Source: Curtobacterium sp. PhB115
GTDB lineage: Bacteria > Actinomycetota > Actinomycetes > Actinomycetales > Microbacteriaceae
Direction of reading: 5' to 3'
DNA length: 64,000 bases
NCBI RefSeq assembly: GCF_003752025.1
Contig: NZ_RJKR01000008.1
Coordinates: forward strand, 1 to 64,000
In this document: in pieces, positions 25,513-33,509 of the stretch
Layout: the number at the start of each line of letters is the position of its first letter
Position numbering within the stretch: position 1 is the first letter of the stretch
Translations under genes and position numbers: made by a program
The notes under the pieces: generated by a model
Database searches by the model: none
What the model saw: only the letters and a program-made list of their open reading frames with translations
Told to the model about the DNA's origin: nothing

Positions 25513-26082
25513 ATGTCGTTCTGGGCCCTGTTCCTCATCGCGCTCGGCGTCTCCGCCGATGCCTTCGCCGTCGCCCTCGGCAAGGGCCTGCACATGAAGC
25601 GGTTCAACGTGCGCCACGCGCTCGTCATCGCGATCGCGTTCGGTGCGTTCCAGGCGGGCATGCCCCTGATCGGCTGGCTGCTCGGCACCACGTTCGCGCA
25701 GTACATCGCCGACGTGGACCACTGGGTGGCGTTCGGACTGCTGGCGCTGGTCGGCGGCAAGATGCTCTGGGAAGCGCTCCGCGGCGGCGAGGACCACGAG
25801 GAGGACACCGACCGGCTGCGGGTCCGTGAGCTGCTCGTGCTCTCCCTCGCCACCAGCATCGACGCGCTCGCCGTGGGGGTCACCCTGGCGTTCCTGCCGG
25901 TGTCGATCGGCTGGGCGGTCCTGCTCATCGGCGTGACGACCACCGTGCTGACCTTCGTCGGCGTGCTCGTCGGTCGTCGTGTCGGCGCCCGGTTCGGCAA
26001 GCCGGCGGAGATCGCCGGCGGTGTGATCCTCGTCCTGATCGGTGTGAACATCGTGCTCGAGCACACCGGCGTCATCGGCTGA
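25513..26082 (+). CDS. mntP: Manganese efflux pump MntP
   Basis: A 189-residue membrane protein with six hydrophobic helices built as two repeats. The paired Asp motifs of the family are visible: GVSADAFAVALGKG near residue 10 and ATSIDALAVGVTLAF near 115. Length matches the MntP family (about 185-190). It exports Mn(II) from the cytoplasm and protects against manganese excess. A GGEDHEEDTDR loop after residue 90 is acidic. The preceding 194 bp contain a stable hairpin that may be a regulatory leader. Confidence 0.93.
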   Translation: MSFWALFLIALGVSADAFAVALGKGLHMKRFNVRHALVIAIAFGAFQAGMPLIGWLLGTTFAQYIADVDHWVAFGLLALVGGKMLWEALRGGEDHEEDTDRLRVRELLVLSLATSIDALAVGVTLAFLPVSIGWAVLLIGVTTTVLTFVGVLVGRRVGARFGKPAEIAGGVILVLIGVNIVLEHTGVIG

Positions 26083-26090
26083 CCGGCGGT

Positions 26091-26146
26091 CCGGCGATCC
26101 GGCGGCCCGGCGGCCCGGCGGCCCGGCCGCCCGGCAGCCCGGCCGC
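26091..26146. repeat. Low-complexity CCGGCGGC-type repeat
   Basis: About six degenerate 9-bp units of the form CGGCGGCCC fill the gap between mntP and the convergent oxidoreductase gene. Self-complementary, so it may also act as a bidirectional terminator. Confidence 0.5.
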
Positions 26147-26147
26147 A

Positions 26148-27116
26148 TCAGGGCAGGACGACGACCTTCCCCGAGATCCGGCCCTCGCTCGCCTCGGCGT
26201 GGAGCGCGGTGAGTTCCTCGAGCGGGATCCGGCGCGTCACCTCGACCGTGAGCTCGCCCGCGTCGACGAGCGCCACGAGCTGCGCGAGGCGCTCCCGGTT
26301 CGGCTGCACGAAGACGGTCGCGGCGCGCACCCCGCGTGAGGCGTCGTCGGGGGTGGCCATGAACGCGGTGGTGCTGACCACCACACCGCCGTCCCGGACT
26401 GCGTCGACGTACGCCGCGAACTGCTCCGGCTCGATCGGCGCGAGGTTCAGCAGGACGTCGACCTGTCCGTCGAGGGCGTCGAGCAGGTCCGTCCGGGTGT
26501 GGTCGATCACCTGGTCGGCGCCGGCTGCGCGGACGGCGTCGATGCTGCGCGGGCTGGCGGTCGCGATGACGTGCACCCCGGCGCGGACGGCGAGCTGGAC
26601 CGCGTACTTGCCGACCACGCCGCCGGCGCCGACGATCAGCACGCGCTGACCTGCCTGCAGTCCGCCGTCGTCGAACAGGGCCTGCCACGCGGTCAACGAC
26701 ACCGAGGGCAGTGCGGCGGCGTCGGCCAGGGGGATCGAGTGCGGTGCCGCGACGACGGCCTCGGCGGGGACGACCACGTACTCGGCCGCGCCACCATCGC
26801 GCTCCATCGGCAGGAAGCCGACCACGGCGTCCCCGACCGCGAGTCCGCCAGCGAGCCCGTTGCCGGGCCCGCCGTCGACCACGCCGCCGACCCCATCGCC
26901 CAGCGCATCGACGGTGCCGGAGACGTCGTAGCCCGGCACGTGGGGCAGCTCGACGGGGATCGGCAGGAACCCGGCACGCATGCCGTTGTCCGCCGCGTTG
27001 AACGCGGATGCCGCGACGCGCAGTCGGACCTGCCCGGCGGCCGGGGCCTGCTGCTCGACATCGCCGTACCGGAGGACCTCGGGTCCGCCGACCTCGTGGA
27101 ACTGGACTGCCTTCAT
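26148..27116 (-). CDS. Zinc-less NADP-dependent quinone oxidoreductase (MDR family)
   Basis: A 322-residue medium-chain dehydrogenase/reductase: MKAVQFHEVGGPEVLRYGDV at the N-terminus, GYDVSGTV in the catalytic domain and VLIVGAGGVVGKYAVQLAV as the Rossmann nucleotide-binding motif. The zinc-binding Cys cluster is absent, as in quinone oxidoreductases. The start at 27116 follows GAAGGGC; upstream in-frame sequence is the operator region. Divergent from a MarR repressor gene with two matching operators between, so expression is probably induced by a quinone or phenolic compound. Confidence 0.9.
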   Translation of the reverse strand: MKAVQFHEVGGPEVLRYGDVEQQAPAAGQVRLRVAASAFNAADNGMRAGFLPIPVELPHVPGYDVSGTVDALGDGVGGVVDGGPGNGLAGGLAVGDAVVGFLPMERDGGAAEYVVVPAEAVVAAPHSIPLADAAALPSVSLTAWQALFDDGGLQAGQRVLIVGAGGVVGKYAVQLAVRAGVHVIATASPRSIDAVRAAGADQVIDHTRTDLLDALDGQVDVLLNLAPIEPEQFAAYVDAVRDGGVVVSTTAFMATPDDASRGVRAATVFVQPNRERLAQLVALVDAGELTVEVTRRIPLEELTALHAEASEGRISGKVVVLP

Positions 27117-27136
27117 GATCGTGCCCTTCGTCGGTT

Positions 27137-27152
27137 GCTTCGAGTTCGAAGC
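27137..27152. promoter_or_regulatory. MarR operator site 1
   Basis: GCTTCGAGTTCGAAGC: 7-bp inverted repeat GCTTCGA/TCGAAGC with a 2-bp centre. It lies 21 bp before the oxidoreductase start, over its promoter. Confidence 0.7.
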
Positions 27153-27173
27153 AGATGCCAGGAACGTACCACT

Positions 27174-27189
27174 GCTTCGAACTCGAAGC
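27174..27189. promoter_or_regulatory. MarR operator site 2
   Basis: GCTTCGAACTCGAAGC, the exact reverse complement of site 1, overlapping the region just upstream of the MarR -10 element. Spacing between site centres is 37 bp, so both promoters can be repressed. Confidence 0.7.
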
Positions 27190-27208
27190 AACAGGTAGGA
27201 TGGGACAC

Positions 27209-27706
27209 GTGACCGACGCTCCCCAAGCCCTGACACCGACGCAGCTCGGCGCCTACTTCGCGTTCACCGAGGTCGGCAGCCTCCTTCGTCCCGCCGTCGA
27301 GCGGCAGCTCCGTGACGCGGGCTCGCTGAGCTACGTGCAGTTCCAGCTGCTGGCCCGCCTCGGCGACGCGCCGGACGGCTCGCAGCGCATGACCGACCTG
27401 GCCGACGGGGTCGTCTACAGTCGCAGCGGCCTGACGTACCAGGCGCAGCTGCTCGACCAGCGCGGACTCGTCACGCGGTCGCCCTCACCGGACGACGAGC
27501 GCAGCACCGTGGTGGCGATCACCGACGCCGGACGGGACGTCCTCGCCGCGGTGTTCCCCGGGCACATCGAGGCGGTGCGGGGTCTGCTGTTCGCTCCGCT
27601 GTCGGATCAGGACGTCGACGACCTGGCACGGATCCTCGGACGGGTCAGCGACCACCTCCGGGCAGCCCCGCCGCGCTCGGCGAGACGGAGCCGCGCCGAG
27701 CGCTGA
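27209..27706 (+). CDS. MarR family transcriptional regulator
   Basis: A 165-residue MarR repressor with the winged helix RMTDLADGVVYSRSGLTYQAQLLDQRGLVTRSPSPDDERSTVVAITDAGR (residues about 56-105) flanked by dimerisation helices. I chose the GTG at 27209, 7 nt after a TAGGAT -10 element; an ATG at 27200 is inside that element. Two operator sites lie directly upstream and between it and the divergent oxidoreductase. The tail is Arg/Ser-rich and is followed at once by a hexanucleotide tract. Confidence 0.9.
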   Translation: MTDAPQALTPTQLGAYFAFTEVGSLLRPAVERQLRDAGSLSYVQFQLLARLGDAPDGSQRMTDLADGVVYSRSGLTYQAQLLDQRGLVTRSPSPDDERSTVVAITDAGRDVLAAVFPGHIEAVRGLLFAPLSDQDVDDLARILGRVSDHLRAAPPRSARRSRAER

Positions 27707-27708
27707 GC

Positions 27709-27822
27709 ACAGCGACAGCGACAGCAACGGCGACGGCGACGGCGACAGCCACAGCGACAGCCACGGCGACAACGACAGCGACAGCGACGGCGACAACGAC
27801 AGCGACACCGACAACGACCGGG
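27709..27822. repeat. Degenerate hexanucleotide tract (GCGACA)n
   Basis: About 110 bp made of 6-bp units of the type GCGACA, GCGACG, GCCACA and ACGACA, starting within the stop region of the MarR gene and ending about 20 bp before the next gene. On the minus strand it would read as Ser-Leu or Cys-Arg repeats, which I regard as non-coding. Confidence 0.75.
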
Positions 27823-27841
27823 CGCCGCAGCGCAGCGCAGC

Positions 27842-28078
27842 TCAGGCCAGCGAACGCCGCCGCGACACCGCGCCGGTGACGAGCGCAGCCACACCGAGCG
27901 CGAGCCCGATCGCACCGAGCAGGTACCCGAAGTACAGCAGGATCCCGGCGCCGATGTTCACGCCGCCCTCGCCCGAGTCGTTCGCGATGGACCACGCGCC
28001 GACGCCGACGGACAGGAAGGCCACCACCAGGAAGACGGTGCACATCACGTGCAGGACGCGTGCGTTCGCTGCTGCCAT
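27842..28078 (-). CDS. Small two-helix membrane protein
   Basis: A 78-residue protein with two membrane segments: LHVMCTVFLVVAFLSVGVGAW (about 9-29) and AGILLYFGYLLGAIGLALGVAALVTGAV (about 44-71), ending in the basic SRRRSLA. Between them is a short acidic loop, NDSGEGGVN. The ATG is preceded by GGAAGCGAG. I do not recognise the family; it could be a membrane stress or envelope protein. It starts on the far side of the hexanucleotide tract from the MarR gene. Confidence 0.7.
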   Translation of the reverse strand: MAAANARVLHVMCTVFLVVAFLSVGVGAWSIANDSGEGGVNIGAGILLYFGYLLGAIGLALGVAALVTGAVSRRRSLA

Positions 28079-28174
28079 GGGGGTCTCGCTTCCGTGCGGG
28101 AGTGATCGGGTACCGGATCGTACCGCGGTTGCGCCGCCACACCGGACCGACGCCGAACCGCCCGGTGTCGCTTG

Positions 28175-28369
28175 GTGGGCATCCGCCCATGGGCGAGCGG
28201 TCCGTCGTTCGACGGCAAGGGCGAGTACTCGTACCACGACGGCCCCACGTCGTCGGTCCCGATGGCCCCGCCCACCCACCCGGACTCCCGCTTCTCCGGG
28301 ACGACGGAGCTGCCGAACACCGTCGAGAAGACCGCAGGGGCGGTGCAGGACAAGCTCAACAAGGAGTGA
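28175..28369 (+). CDS. Short hypothetical protein
   Basis: A 64-residue frame from a GTG (a TTG one codon earlier is possible). The product is hydrophilic with an unusually normal composition for this genome (SFDGKGEYSYHDGPTSSV, ending VEKTAGAVQDKLNKE), which argues for real coding. No family recognised, no signal peptide, no strong ribosome binding site. A family-type palindrome follows 10 bp after the stop, consistent with a gene end. It may also be the 3' remnant of a larger gene. Confidence 0.45.
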   Translation: MGIRPWASGPSFDGKGEYSYHDGPTSSVPMAPPTHPDSRFSGTTELPNTVEKTAGAVQDKLNKE

Positions 28370-28379
28370 CCGGACCGAC

Positions 28380-28429
28380 AGACGGACAGGAGGCGCGGTG
28401 CCAGCTGGCACCGCGCCTCCCGTCCGTCT
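28380..28429. terminator. Intergenic palindrome (terminator-like), family copy
   Basis: Fifty-bp near-perfect palindrome centred between 28404 and 28405 (AGACGGAC, one mismatch, then GGAGGCGCGGTGCCAG and the mirror half). It separates the short hypothetical gene from the convergent lipoprotein gene. Confidence 0.65.
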
Positions 28430-28457
28430 GCTGGCACGTGGCAGAGCCGCGCTCGCC

Positions 28458-28892
28458 TCACCGGCGCAGGGTGCGCCGGACCACCCGGTCGTCGTCCGCG
28501 AAGTGCAGCGAGACGACGACCGCCTGCCGCGGTCGGAAGCCCTCCGGCAGGTCGAGTGCGTAGCTCGCGGGCCCGAGGTCCGCGGTGCACGCGTTCCCCC
28601 CGGTCCGCCGCAGCGCGACGTCGAGCCCGCGGCCGTCGTCGGTGGTGGTCACGGCGGTCGGGGCGGTCGGGCAGCTCGATGACCCGTAGGTGGTCACGAA
28701 GAAGCGTGCTCCCGGCTCGACCCACCCCACCGCGGGCCGGGTGTCGATCGAGCCGTCGCTGCGCACACCCGGGCCAGGGGCGTCGTACTCGTCGCCGATC
28801 ACCTGCGGCGCGCAGCCGGACAGCACCACCGCGACGAGGCAGGCGAGCGCGATCGGACCCGGCCAGCGCCGCCACCCCCGAGTCGTCCCCAC
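28458..28892 (-). CDS. Putative lipoprotein
   Basis: A 144-residue secreted protein with a type II signal peptide: TTRGWRRWPGPIALACLVAVV then the lipobox LSGC, with the lipid-modified Cys near residue 27. The mature part contains four further Cys-containing stretches (SSSCPTAP, NACTADLG) that could form a disulfide. GTG start 6 nt after CAGACT. No domain recognised. The mature region is mostly beta-prone (ARFFVTTYG, AVVVSLHFADD). Its upstream region is shared with the divergent penicillin-binding protein remnant. Confidence 0.75.
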   Translation of the reverse strand: MGTTRGWRRWPGPIALACLVAVVLSGCAPQVIGDEYDAPGPGVRSDGSIDTRPAVGWVEPGARFFVTTYGSSSCPTAPTAVTTTDDGRGLDVALRRTGGNACTADLGPASYALDLPEGFRPRQAVVVSLHFADDDRVVRRTLRR

Positions 28893-29060
28893 AGGCCGAG
28901 TCTGCGCCCTCGACCGGCAGTCGTCCACCGCTGTTCGGCGACCGGCACTTTCCCAGGGGACACGACGGTGCTCCGCGGCGAAGTCCCGGGGTTCGCCCGA
29001 ACAGTGCTGGGACGCTCCTCGGACCGCACCAAGGCGGATGCACCGGGGGGAACGGGAACG

Positions 29061-29355
29061 ATGACGATCAGACGTGCAGGGGGAGCCGTGCTCGGCTTCG
29101 TGGGCGAGCGGTGGGCAGACGCCCGACGGCACGACGCTGTTCGGCAAGACCGGCACGGCCGACTCAGCCGACCAGGTCTGGTTGATCGGCGGCAGCTCCC
29201 GTGCGGTGACCGCGTACTGGCAGGGCAACACCGACGGCGCGAAGCACAACCTGCGGTACTACTCGAACGGCCAGGGCGGCACCTACGCGGGAGCCCGCGC
29301 GTCGGTCTGGCGCGAGGCCCAGACGGCGGTGAACGCGGCTCTGCCAGCCGGGTGA
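29061..29355 (+). pseudogene. Internally deleted penicillin-binding protein remnant
   Basis: ATG at 29061 opens MTIRRAGGAVLGFVG, which looks like the cytoplasmic start of a bifunctional penicillin-binding protein, but the frame then shifts at about 29105 into a different frame encoding ASGGQTPDGTTLFGKTGTA and SADQVWLIGGSS. The KTGT box is the third active-site motif of the transpeptidase domain, followed by the usual C-terminal tail (YWQGNTDGAKHNLRYY, ending AALPAG). The transglycosylase domain, the SxxK and SxN motifs and several hundred residues are missing. I infer a deletion joining the first 15 codons to the last 80 or so. Non-functional as a transpeptidase. Confidence 0.75.
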
Positions 29356-29379
29356 CGGCCCGGGACGAGACGCGGGAAC

Positions 29380-29419
29380 GACGGGAGGCGCGGTGCCAGC
29401 TGGCACCGCGCCTCCTGTC
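29380..29419. terminator. Intergenic palindrome (terminator-like), family copy
   Basis: Centred between 29399 and 29400, with arms GACGGGAGGCGCGGTGCCAG and a mirror half carrying one mismatch. It lies between the penicillin-binding protein remnant and the convergent siderophore binding-protein gene. Confidence 0.65.
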
Positions 29420-29437
29420 CGCCCTGTGGGTTGCGTC

Positions 29438-30454
29438 CTAGGACAGCTTCTTGCTGTCCTCGAGCCAGCCCGCGAGCTGGGTCATGTAGTCGGCCTGCGA
29501 CGCGTAGTCGAGCGCCGGGAAGGTCCAGCTGTGGACCTGACCGGCTTCGAGGGCCGCGTTGTCGGCGAAGGTCGGCTGCTTCTCGAGGTCGGCGAGCTGG
29601 TAGCCCTGCTGCGACAGCAGGATCACGTCGCCGCTGATCTGGCCGGCGTTCTCCCACGAGTAGATGCCCCAGTAGAAGCCCTTCGGCTTCGGGTTCACGA
29701 AGTCGACGCCGAAGGACGAGTACATCTGCAGCAGCGGCTCGTCGGTCGGGCGCGTGACGTACGCGCCGTCGCCGTCGGCGTACATCGAGACGACCGAGAG
29801 GTCCTTGTCCTTCGCGACCTTCTCGAGCTCGTCGCCCGCGGTGTCGAAGCGCTTCTCGGCGGCCTCGATCGTGGACTCCTTCGCCCCGAGGGACTCGGTG
29901 AGGTCGGCGATCTTCTCGATGACGTCCTCACCCTTGCCGCCCCACATGATCTGGGCGACCGGCGCGATGGCCTGGATCTGCTTCTGCTGCTCCATGTCCT
30001 TGAAGCCGTAGCCGGGCTGGGTGTCGTCGAGCGTGCCCTTCTCGTCAGTCGGGTAGACCGAGGTCACGACGAGGTCGGGCTTGAGCGCGGCGAGCTGCTC
30101 CAGGTCGATGTCCCCGTAGCCGGTGCCGAGCTGGGTGATGCCGTCGGTGTCGAGGTCGTCGAACCGGGCGTCCTTCGCCATCGTGAGCTGGCCGAACGTG
30201 CCGACCGGCTTGAGCCCGTACTCGATGAACGAGATGGCGAGGTCGTTCAGGACGACGACGCGCTTTGGCGTGTGGTCGACCTTGACGGTCGTGCCGGTCG
30301 CGTCTTCGTAGGACCAGGCCTTCGACGCCGAGCCGGTGTCACCGTCGGCGTCGTTCGAGCTGCTGTTGCTGGAGCAGCCGGCGAGGAGGAGGGCCGAGAC
30401 GGCCACGGAGGTCAGGAGGACGGCACGCAAGGAGCCGCGACGGGGAAGCTTCAC
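29438..30454 (-). CDS. Iron-siderophore ABC transporter substrate-binding lipoprotein
   Basis: A 338-residue class III (FepB/FhuD-like) binding protein. Signal peptide LRAVLLTSVAVSALLLAG with lipobox LLAGC (Cys about 27), then a Ser/Asn/Asp-rich linker, TPKRVVVLNDLAISFIEYGLKPVG opening the N-lobe and LEQLAALKPDLVVTS, typical of ferric-siderophore binders; C-lobe includes MYSSFGVDFVNP and GDVILLS. GTG start lies just downstream of an iron box that overlaps the end of the ATPase gene, giving this gene its own iron-regulated promoter inside the operon. Delivers ferric siderophore to the two FecCD permeases encoded upstream. Confidence 0.92.
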   Translation of the reverse strand: MKLPRRGSLRAVLLTSVAVSALLLAGCSSNSSSNDADGDTGSASKAWSYEDATGTTVKVDHTPKRVVVLNDLAISFIEYGLKPVGTFGQLTMAKDARFDDLDTDGITQLGTGYGDIDLEQLAALKPDLVVTSVYPTDEKGTLDDTQPGYGFKDMEQQKQIQAIAPVAQIMWGGKGEDVIEKIADLTESLGAKESTIEAAEKRFDTAGDELEKVAKDKDLSVVSMYADGDGAYVTRPTDEPLLQMYSSFGVDFVNPKPKGFYWGIYSWENAGQISGDVILLSQQGYQLADLEKQPTFADNAALEAGQVHSWTFPALDYASQADYMTQLAGWLEDSKKLS

Positions 30455-30455
30455 G

Positions 30456-30474
30456 TTAGGAGAGGCTAACCTAA
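30456..30474. promoter_or_regulatory. Iron box (DmdR/IdeR operator)
   Basis: TTAGGAGAGGCTAACCTAA matches the 19-bp actinobacterial iron-repressor consensus TTAGGTTAGGCTAACCTAA at 17 positions. It straddles the stop codon of the ATPase gene and the promoter of the binding-protein gene. Confidence 0.8.
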
Positions 30475-31323
30475 GCTGCCCGTCGTCGCCAGTTCGGAGA
30501 CCGGATCCTGCTGCGCGACCGGATCGTGCTCGTCGGCCTCGGGGACGATCATCGGCGCACCGGTGACCGGGTCCGGCAGCACCCGGGCGTGCAACCCGAA
30601 GGCCCGCTCGAGGAGCGCCGGCGTGAGGACCTCGGCCGGGGTGCCGTCGGCGGCGACCCCGCCGTCGTGGAGCACGACGAGCCGGTCGGAGTAGCGGGCG
30701 GCGAGCGACAGGTCGTGCAGCACCATCACGACCGTCGACCCCTGCTCGCGGTTGAGGCGACGGACCAGGCGGAGGACCTCGAGCTGGTGCGCGAGGTCGA
30801 GGTACGTGGTGGGCTCGTCGAGCAGGAGCGTCTCGGCCTGCTGCGCGACCACGAGGGCGATCCAGGCGCGCTGACGCTGCCCGCCGGACAGGCTCGCGAC
30901 GTCGCGGTGGGCGACCTCGGTCAGCCCGGTCGCGGCGATCGCCTGCTCGGCGAACACGGCGTCCTCGGCGGTCCACGGCTTCGCCCACGACTGGTGCGGG
31001 TTCCGGCCGCGCATCACCAGGTCGAGCACACTCGTGCCGGCGGGTGCGACGGGGGACTGCGGCAGGATCGCGAGCTTCCGGGCGACCTGGCGGTTCGGCT
31101 CCTTGCGGATCGGCACGCCGTCCAGGTGGACCTCGCCCGACTGCGGCTTGAGGACCCGTCCGAACGCCTTGAGCAGCGTCGACTTGCCGCAGCCGTTCGC
31201 GCCGAGGAACGTCGTGACCGTCCCGCGTTCGATGCGCAGGTCCAGGTCGGTCAGCACGGGGTGGCGGTCGTAGCCGACGGACAGGCCGCGGGCTTCGAGG
31301 ACGGGGGTGTCGCGTGTCGTCAT
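30466..31323 (-). CDS. Iron-siderophore ABC transporter ATP-binding protein
   Basis: A 285-residue FecE/FepC-like ATPase: Walker A GANGCGKST near residue 38, Q-loop ILPQSPVAPAG, signature SLSGGQRQRAWIA, Walker B TLLLDEPTTYLD and H-loop VLHDLS. Residues after 240 form a variable tail (PVTGAPMIVPEADEHDPV). ATG preceded by AAGGAG and overlapping the stop of the permease gene (ATGA), so translationally coupled. Energises uptake of ferric siderophore with the FecCD-type permeases. Confidence 0.94.
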   Translation of the reverse strand: MTTRDTPVLEARGLSVGYDRHPVLTDLDLRIERGTVTTFLGANGCGKSTLLKAFGRVLKPQSGEVHLDGVPIRKEPNRQVARKLAILPQSPVAPAGTSVLDLVMRGRNPHQSWAKPWTAEDAVFAEQAIAATGLTEVAHRDVASLSGGQRQRAWIALVVAQQAETLLLDEPTTYLDLAHQLEVLRLVRRLNREQGSTVVMVLHDLSLAARYSDRLVVLHDGGVAADGTPAEVLTPALLERAFGLHARVLPDPVTGAPMIVPEADEHDPVAQQDPVSELATTGSLG

Positions 31324-32423
31324 CGGGACATCTCCTTGCGGTGACGGATGAGGAGCCAGATCAGGTACGGGGCACCGATCACGGTGGTGATGATGCCGAC
31401 GGGCACCTGCCAGGGGAACGCTGCGCGGGACAGCAGGTCGGCGGCGAGGACCAGCACGGCGCCGAGCATGCCGGCGAGGAGCAGCGGCGGCCGGTTCGTC
31501 CCGGCCAGCCGGAGCCCGATCTGCGGTACCACGAACGCGACGAAGCCGACCGGTCCGGCCGCGGCGACGGCCGCGGCCGTGAGCACCACCGCCAACGCGA
31601 TCACGAGCAGCCGGTGGCGCTGGACCGCGAGGCCGACGCCCGTCGCGACCTCGTCGCCGAGCTGGCCGATCCCGAGGGCCGCGCTCGTCGCCAGGGAGAT
31701 CGGGACCGCGACGGCGGCGACGATCAGCAGCGGCCAGACGCTCGACCACGAGGTGCTCGACAGGCTGCCGACGAGCCACTGTGAGGCAGCGGCCGCCGCG
31801 GTGATCTTCGCGCGGACGAGCAGGTAGCTGGTGACGGCGTCGAGCGTCGCGCTCACGCCGATGCCGACGAGCACGAGTCGGTAGCTCTGCACGCCGCCGC
31901 GCCAGCCGAGGCCGTACACGGCGACGGCGGCGACGAGCGCACCGATCGTGGCCGCGACCGGGATCCCGCCGCCGAGCACGATCGACGACACCGAGTACGT
32001 GCCACCGCCGAGCACGATCGCCGCGACCGCGCCGACGCTCGCGCCGGAGGTCACCCCGATGATGTCGGGGGTACCGAGCGGGTTGCGCGTGAAGGTCTGC
32101 GTCAGCGCTCCTGCGACGCCGAGGGTCAGGCCGACGAGGGCACCGGTGAGGACCCGGGGGAGTCGGAGCGACGTCACGATGAAGGCGTCCGGGCCGCTCT
32201 CGAGCCCGAGGAGCGAGCGGACGACGGTGCCGGGGGTGATCCACGTCGAGCCGATCGCGACGCCGAGCACGACGAGCACCAGGACCGCGACGACCGAGGC
32301 GACCGAGAGCCAGAAGACCCGGGGGCGCCAGGCGAGCCCGACCGGCCCGATGCGGACGCCGGCCCGGCGCGGGGCCGTGGTCGCGGCGGTGGGTGCGGCG
32401 GTCGCGCTCATCGCCCCGCTCAC
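31320..32423 (-). CDS. FecCD-type iron-siderophore ABC permease
   Basis: A permease of about 367 residues with nine to ten hydrophobic helices; SLRLPRVLTGALVGLTLGVAGALTQTFTRNPLGTPDIIGVTSGAS is the FecCD signature region and the EAA-like cytoplasmic loop contains GDEVATGVGLAVQRHR. GTG at 32423 shares GTGA with the stop of the preceding permease gene, so I prefer it over the ATG 12 nt downstream. Forms a heterodimeric channel with that permease. Confidence 0.92.
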   Translation of the reverse strand: MSGAMSATAAPTAATTAPRRAGVRIGPVGLAWRPRVFWLSVASVVAVLVLVVLGVAIGSTWITPGTVVRSLLGLESGPDAFIVTSLRLPRVLTGALVGLTLGVAGALTQTFTRNPLGTPDIIGVTSGASVGAVAAIVLGGGTYSVSSIVLGGGIPVAATIGALVAAVAVYGLGWRGGVQSYRLVLVGIGVSATLDAVTSYLLVRAKITAAAAASQWLVGSLSSTSWSSVWPLLIVAAVAVPISLATSAALGIGQLGDEVATGVGLAVQRHRLLVIALAVVLTAAAVAAAGPVGFVAFVVPQIGLRLAGTNRPPLLLAGMLGAVLVLAADLLSRAAFPWQVPVGIITTVIGAPYLIWLLIRHRKEMSR

Positions 32424-33508
32424 AGGGACACCAGCGATCGGCGACGCGCGACGGCGATGAACACCGGGCCGCCGATCACGGCGAGGACGATGCCGACCTC
32501 GACCTCGGAGAACCCGCCGATCAGGCGACCGACGACGTCGGCGAGCAGCACGAGTGCGGCACCGACGAGCGCGGACACCGGCAGGGTCCAGCGGTGTCCG
32601 GTGCCGACGAGCGCGCGGGCGACGTGCGGCACGGTGAGGCCGACGAAGCCGATCGGCCCCGCGGCGGCGGTCGCCCCGGCAGCCAGCAGCGTGATCCCGC
32701 CGAGGCCGACGAGCCGTGCGACGAGCACGTTCTCGCCGAGCCCCTTCGCCAGGTCCGACCCGAGCCCGAGCGCGTCCAGGGCCCGGACGTTGAGCACCGC
32801 GAGCACGAGACCCGCGACGAGGAACGGCCACACCGCGCCGAGGATGTCGAGCTGTCGTGCGGCGAGGGAGCCGACGACCCACAGCCGGTAGGCGTCGAGG
32901 GAGTCCTGGTCGGTCAGCACCACGAACGAGGTCAGGGCGCCGAGGAGCGCCGACACCGCGGCGCCGGCCAGTGCGAGCGGCACCGGGCTCGCCGTCCCGC
33001 TGCCGGCGATCGTCACCGAGAACACGACGACGCTCGCCACCAGGGCGCCACCGAGGGCGAACCAGACGGTCGCGCCGGTGCTCGAGACCCCGAAGACGTA
33101 GACCCCGATGACGACGGCCAGCCCGGCGCCGGACGAGACGCCGAAGAGCCCGGGGTCGGCGAGTGGGTTGCGGGTGTGCCCCTGCATGAGGAGTCCGGCG
33201 ATCCCGAGGGCCGCGCCGACCGACGCACCGATGAGCGTGCGCGGGATGCGGGAGCCCCAGACGATCGCTTCCTCCGTGCTCGTCCCGGTCCGGGTGAGCC
33301 CGGCGAGCACCTGGTCGACACCGATCCGGTTGCTGCCGAGGAGCATGCTCGCGACGGCGACCAGGGCGAGGACCACGACGAGGCCGCCGATCACCGCGAG
33401 GCGCTTGCGCACGGCCGATCGGTGCACACCGAGGGCGGCCGGTGGGGCGACGGCGTGGGCATCCGGAGGGGAAGCCAGGGCGGGGGTGGGGGCTGGCACG
33501 GAGATCAT
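32420..33508 (-). CDS. FecCD-type iron-siderophore ABC permease
   Basis: A 362-residue permease with the FecCD signature SRIPRTLIGASVGAALGIAGLLMQGHTRNPLADPGLFGVSSGAG and a second conserved stretch TAAAGPIGFVGLTVPHVARALVGTGHR. First gene of the four-gene uptake operon and divergent from the siderophore reductase gene. ATG at 33508 is given; a GTG at 33499 lies 7 nt after TAAGAT and may be the true leaderless start. Repression by an iron-loaded DmdR/IdeR-type regulator is expected from the overlapping iron box. Confidence 0.92.
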   Translation of the reverse strand: MISVPAPTPALASPPDAHAVAPPAALGVHRSAVRKRLAVIGGLVVVLALVAVASMLLGSNRIGVDQVLAGLTRTGTSTEEAIVWGSRIPRTLIGASVGAALGIAGLLMQGHTRNPLADPGLFGVSSGAGLAVVIGVYVFGVSSTGATVWFALGGALVASVVVFSVTIAGSGTASPVPLALAGAAVSALLGALTSFVVLTDQDSLDAYRLWVVGSLAARQLDILGAVWPFLVAGLVLAVLNVRALDALGLGSDLAKGLGENVLVARLVGLGGITLLAAGATAAAGPIGFVGLTVPHVARALVGTGHRWTLPVSALVGAALVLLADVVGRLIGGFSEVEVGIVLAVIGGPVFIAVARRRSLVSL

Positions 33509-33509
33509 C

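Noticed and set aside
27645..28190. Minus-strand frame through the hexanucleotide tract (Cys/Arg or Ser/Leu repeats)
   Set aside because: Repetitive translation of a microsatellite; the real gene here is the 78-residue membrane protein at 27842-28078.
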